From Sulfurimonas sp. UBA6014 (GTDB lineage Bacteria > Campylobacterota > Campylobacteria > Campylobacterales > Sulfurimonadaceae): a DNA stretch of 8,452 nucleotides. The stretch is from positions 35,548 to 43,999 of the forward strand of contig DJAA01000059.1 of NCBI GenBank assembly GCA_002428085.1. Reading direction: 5' to 3'. Within the stretch, counting starts at the first letter, position 1, and the number at the start of each line of letters is the position of its first letter. A program made the translations under genes and the position numbers. The notes below the pieces were generated by a model that was given only the letters and a program-made list of their open reading frames with translations, was not told the DNA's origin and made no database searches. Shown here in pieces: positions 6,046 through 8,452 of this stretch.

Positions 6046-8452
6046 TTAGTTTTCCTCCACAATCCCAATCTCTTCATCACTCAACCCATAAAGTTTATAA
6101 ACCATTTTGTCTATCGTTATTTCGGCAGTTGCGATGATGTTTTCTAGTTTTTCTATGGCTTCTTTTATCTCGATTTTATCGACTGCATTGAGACTTTCAA
6201 AGTGTTTTTTGTATTTTTTAATTGTTGATTTTGACTCTAAAATTGCATCGACTAGCACGATAAAATCTTCTTGTGTTGTGTGATTTTTTGCAAAATGAGT
6301 GTATAATTCTTCTATCAAGTCTATTTGACGCCAGAAAGGTCCCGCTGGACTCAGGATAGAGGAAATGACCGCCCTCTCTGATAGATTTGATATAAATTTA
6401 AACTTCTTGTTTATCTGTCTTTTAAACCTATCTTCACTAATTACATAAATCGAAACCAAAAAATACTCTTCATCCAAGACATGAAATATTCTTCTATTTT
6501 CACCATCAAAAATAGAGTAAATTATTCTATGATTATCTAAATTTTGATAAATTTCATCAAACAAATTATGAGAAAAAATAAAAGGCAATAATCTAAAATA
6601 ATTTATATGAATTTCGCCATGTCCTCTTAAATCTTCTATCATTCCCCTATTTTTCGCAAACAAAAACTCGGTTATAAAAATATCTTTCTCGTTATGTGAA
6701 GCTACTTTTATTTTTGCTTCTTTGTCGTATCGCTTTTGTGATTGGAGTTGTAAAAGTTTGGAGATGTTGGCATGTGGAATTGCTAGGGTTTGGATTTTTG
6801 CTATTGGTAAAAGTTCAAGTTTAAATTTTTTCCATCTTGAAGTTCCCATTCCTGTAGTTGTCGATATTCGCTCAAAATACCATTTTGAAAGTTTAGAATT
6901 TAAAAAAGCCAAAAGGTATTTTAAACTCTCACCAGTCATAATAAAACTTGTCGCTTCTATGAAATAATCTCCATTGTCATAAGCGAATTTTGGCTTATCA
7001 GATATTTCTCCCCAAACAATTTTTGGCTTTAAAAAATCTTCTATATAAGCACAATTTCGTAAATTATAAGGCGTTTTTCCTTTGTCAAGTCGTTTTTCAA
7101 GTTTTTCATAATAACTATAAAAATGCTCTTTAATCACTCCATAATCATCAATATTGATAGGTGGATTATTATGTGAATTTATCAGCCACTTATCCGCAAA
7201 ATCAAGCTCATATTTTTGTATATCTCTCCCTCTAAGAAGTGGTTTTATAATCTCTGAACTTTTTTTATCTTTTGCGATAAGCTCATCTTTTTTTGCACCA
7301 TCTATGATAAACGCTTCATTAAAACCAGTTTTTATTCCATAGTTGATTTTAATATCCCACTCTTTGAGCACTGTCCCGATACTCTCAACTTTTTGCATAA
7401 GTAAAGGTTCGCTCTCATCTTCACTGCTATTTTCTAATGCGTTGTAAAGTGTTTCGATTGAAGCGGTTTTTGAGTCGAAATTGCGGATATTTTTGATAGT
7501 TAGAGGTTGCCTTGCGTCATTGCGGACTCGATCCGCAATCTGAGACCCTGAATCAAGTTCAGGGTGACGAGGGCAACGAGTAAAGTTCACGATGCAACTC
7601 TCAACCGTAGCATCTTCAAACAATTGCGTTCCAATAAAATTTATAACGCTTGTTTGTCCATTTTTTTCTAAAAACTTTTTAAGTGATTCGCCATACTTTG
7701 TTTTGAGCCAACTGTTTGAGACGATGAACGACATTAAAGCATTGGCTTTACAAAGATAAATACTTTTTTCTATAAAAAGAGCCAGAATATCTCCCGTTTT
7801 TTCATAAACTTCAAATTTGCTGTAATCAACATCTTTGACTTTGTTCAGTCCCACATACGGCGGATTTCCAATCACAACATCAAAATAATTCTCTTCAAAC
7901 GGCATGTGGAGTAAGCTGTTCGCACATACTATTTTCTCCGCCAAACTCGTCAGTTCTCGTCCTTTGTGTGCGGTTCTTAGCCAAAGAGAAAGTCTTGCGA
8001 TTTCTACTGCGTCTTCGTTTATGTCCACACCGTAAAGGTTGTTTTCTAAGATGTCTTTTTCTATCTCGTATCGTAATGTCAAATCTTGAAACGGGAGTAG
8101 CAAATCACGGATAAATGTATGCTCTTTTATGAGAAATTCTAGGGCTTGGTTGAGAAACGCACCACTTCCACATGCTGGGTCTAAGATTTTGAGTTCGTGT
8201 AACCATGAGCGGTAAGTGAGGATTTTTTCTTTATAGACGATGTCCTCTTTTGTGAGTTTTTTGGCGTTGTTTGGCATGTGGATTTCTTGGATGTCAAGGA
8301 ACTCTTTTTTGTCTGCACAAAGCTTTCCTAGTGTGTTTTCTACGATATACTTTGTGATGTATTCGGGAGTGTAAAAAACGCCGTCTTTTTTTCTTTTGCT
8401 TATCGGAGGTGCGACTTTAGTCGGACTTTTTGGTACGACTAAAGTCGTACTT
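6046..8452 (-). CDS. Type IIG restriction enzyme/N6-adenine DNA methyltransferase (5' part outside window)
   Basis: About 801 residues are visible and the N-terminus lies beyond the right edge: the frame is open to 8452, so the ATG at 8277 is internal. In order: a short K/P/T-rich repeat linker, motif X GVFYTP (8365-8382), SAM motif I DPACGSG (8161-8181), catalytic motif IV NPPY (7855-7866), then a TaqI_C-like target recognition domain (about 6780-7270, including LLRGRDIQKY and ESLKYLLAFLNSKLSKWYF) and a C-terminal coiled region ending VYKLYGLSDEEIGIVEE. This matches Eco57I-class enzymes that methylate adenine and usually carry a nuclease domain at the N-terminus; that part cannot be seen, so cleavage activity is unproven. 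Two palindromic repeats and an unrecognised insert (about 6325-6714) interrupt the family pattern without breaking the frame. Confidence 0.9.
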   Translation of the reverse strand, partial: STTLVVPKSPTKVAPPISKRKKDGVFYTPEYITKYIVENTLGKLCADKKEFLDIQEIHMPNNAKKLTKEDIVYKEKILTYRSWLHELKILDPACGSGAFLNQALEFLIKEHTFIRDLLLPFQDLTLRYEIEKDILENNLYGVDINEDAVEIARLSLWLRTAHKGRELTSLAEKIVCANSLLHMPFEENYFDVVIGNPPYVGLNKVKDVDYSKFEVYEKTGDILALFIEKSIYLCKANALMSFIVSNSWLKTKYGESLKKFLEKNGQTSVINFIGTQLFEDATVESCIVNFTRCPRHPELDSGSQIADRVRNDARQPLTIKNIRNFDSKTASIETLYNALENSSEDESEPLLMQKVESIGTVLKEWDIKINYGIKTGFNEAFIIDGAKKDELIAKDKKSSEIIKPLLRGRDIQKYELDFADKWLINSHNNPPINIDDYGVIKEHFYSYYEKLEKRLDKGKTPYNLRNCAYIEDFLKPKIVWGEISDKPKFAYDNGDYFIEATSFIMTGESLKYLLAFLNSKLSKWYFERISTTTGMGTSRWKKFKLELLPIAKIQTLAIPHANISKLLQLQSQKRYDKEAKIKVASHNEKDIFITEFLFAKNRGMIEDLRGHGEIHINYFRLLPFIFSHNLFDEIYQNLDNHRIIYSIFDGENRRIFHVLDEEYFLVSIYVISEDRFKRQINKKFKFISNLSERAVISSILSPAGPFWRQIDLIEELYTHFAKNHTTQEDFIVLVDAILESKSTIKKYKKHFESLNAVDKIEIKEAIEKLENIIATAEITIDKMVYKLYGLSDEEIGIVEEN
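6325..6373. repeat. GC-rich patch in the methyltransferase gene, possible third inserted repeat
   Basis: This stretch is clearly richer in G and C than the AT-rich coding sequence around it. It encodes the segment AVISSILSPAGPFWRQ, which looks unlike the surrounding Lys/Ile/Phe-rich protein. Only short inverted pairs are present (GTCC/GGAC, AGAGG/CCTCT), so the repeat call rests mainly on composition. Confidence 0.3.
7506..7577. repeat. 72-base in-frame palindromic element
   Basis: The outer arms GTTGCC (7506-7511) and GGCAAC (7572-7577) pair, as do CGTCA (7515-7519) and TGACG (7565-7569). Inside lie two perfect hairpins: ATTGCGGA/TCCGCAAT (7519-7526, 7532-7539) and ACCCTGAA/TTCAGGGT (7545-7552, 7558-7565), each with a five-base loop. 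The length is exactly 24 codons. It is translated as part of the methyltransferase (RHPELDSGSQIADRVRNDA), between FTR and LTIKNIRNF. From memory, very similar peptides and DNA recur in unrelated genes of many bacteria, consistent with a dispersed repeat; this is not checked here. Confidence 0.75.
8405..8452. repeat. tandem 24-base palindromic repeat, running off the right edge
   Basis: Two 24-base units (8405-8428 and 8429-8452) match at 17 positions. Each holds a small dyad: CGACT-TT-AGTCG at 8412-8423 and GTACGACT-AA-AGTCGTAC at 8433-8450. In addition CGACTTTAGTCG (8412-8423) and CGACTAAAGTCG (8436-8447) are exact reverse complements. In the methyltransferase frame the units read STTLVVP and KSPTKVAP, an eight-residue period. 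The array may continue beyond the window. Confidence 0.65.

Noticed and set aside
8405..8452. CRISPR array
   Set aside because: Units are directly adjacent, 24 bases, palindromic and lack unique spacers, and they lie within an open coding frame.

Overview
The window looks like a chromosomal segment of a low-GC, sulfur-oxidising Campylobacterota bacterium (Sulfurimonas/Sulfuricurvum/Sulfurovum type). This is an inference. It rests on the AT-rich composition, a Tat-exported flavocytochrome c/sulfide dehydrogenase-like flavoprotein beside a Rieske protein and a small c-type cytochrome, and a Gram-negative periplasm implied by Tat, Sec and lipoprotein signals. No rRNA or other phylogenetic marker is present.

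Left third, + strand (about 1-2863). After an AT-rich leader comes a tight three-gene cassette: a Tat-lipoprotein FAD oxidoreductase of the FccB/SoxF family (274-1701), a Tat-exported Rieske-type [2Fe-2S] protein with a GTG start (1726-2454), and a class II-like c-type cytochrome with its heme site at the C-terminus (2465-2863). Gaps are 24 and 10 bases. The order flavin, iron-sulfur, heme suggests a periplasmic electron-transfer chain, probably taking electrons from sulfide or another reduced sulfur compound. No FccA diheme partner is visible.

Middle, - strand (2896-5778). ridA (2896-3279) is separated by overlapping hairpins (3312-3359) from an apparent operon of a small lipoprotein (4875-5222), dapE (3778-4875, GTG start overlapping the preceding stop by one base) and a secreted thioredoxin-like protein (3360-3770). 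A good -10 box lies just upstream of the lipoprotein gene. A DUF350/YjfL-type four-helix membrane protein (5377-5778) is a separate unit with its own likely promoter and terminator.

Right third, - strand (5870-8452). Most of a large Type IIG (Eco57I/TaqI_C-type) DNA adenine methyltransferase/restriction gene runs off the right edge. The apparent ATG at 8277 is internal, because the frame stays open to the edge and carries the conserved GVFYTP motif. Two bases after its stop, a 57-codon gene (5870-6043) with a strong ribosome binding site encodes a two-helix membrane protein.

The most unusual feature is inside the methyltransferase gene. A 72-base, fully in-frame palindromic element (7506-7577) folds as an outer stem plus two hairpins. 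A 24-base tandem palindromic repeat (8405-8452) sits just ahead of the catalytic domain. A third GC-rich patch (about 6325-6373) borders an unrecognised AT-rich insert. The gene appears to have accumulated repeat DNA without losing its reading frame.
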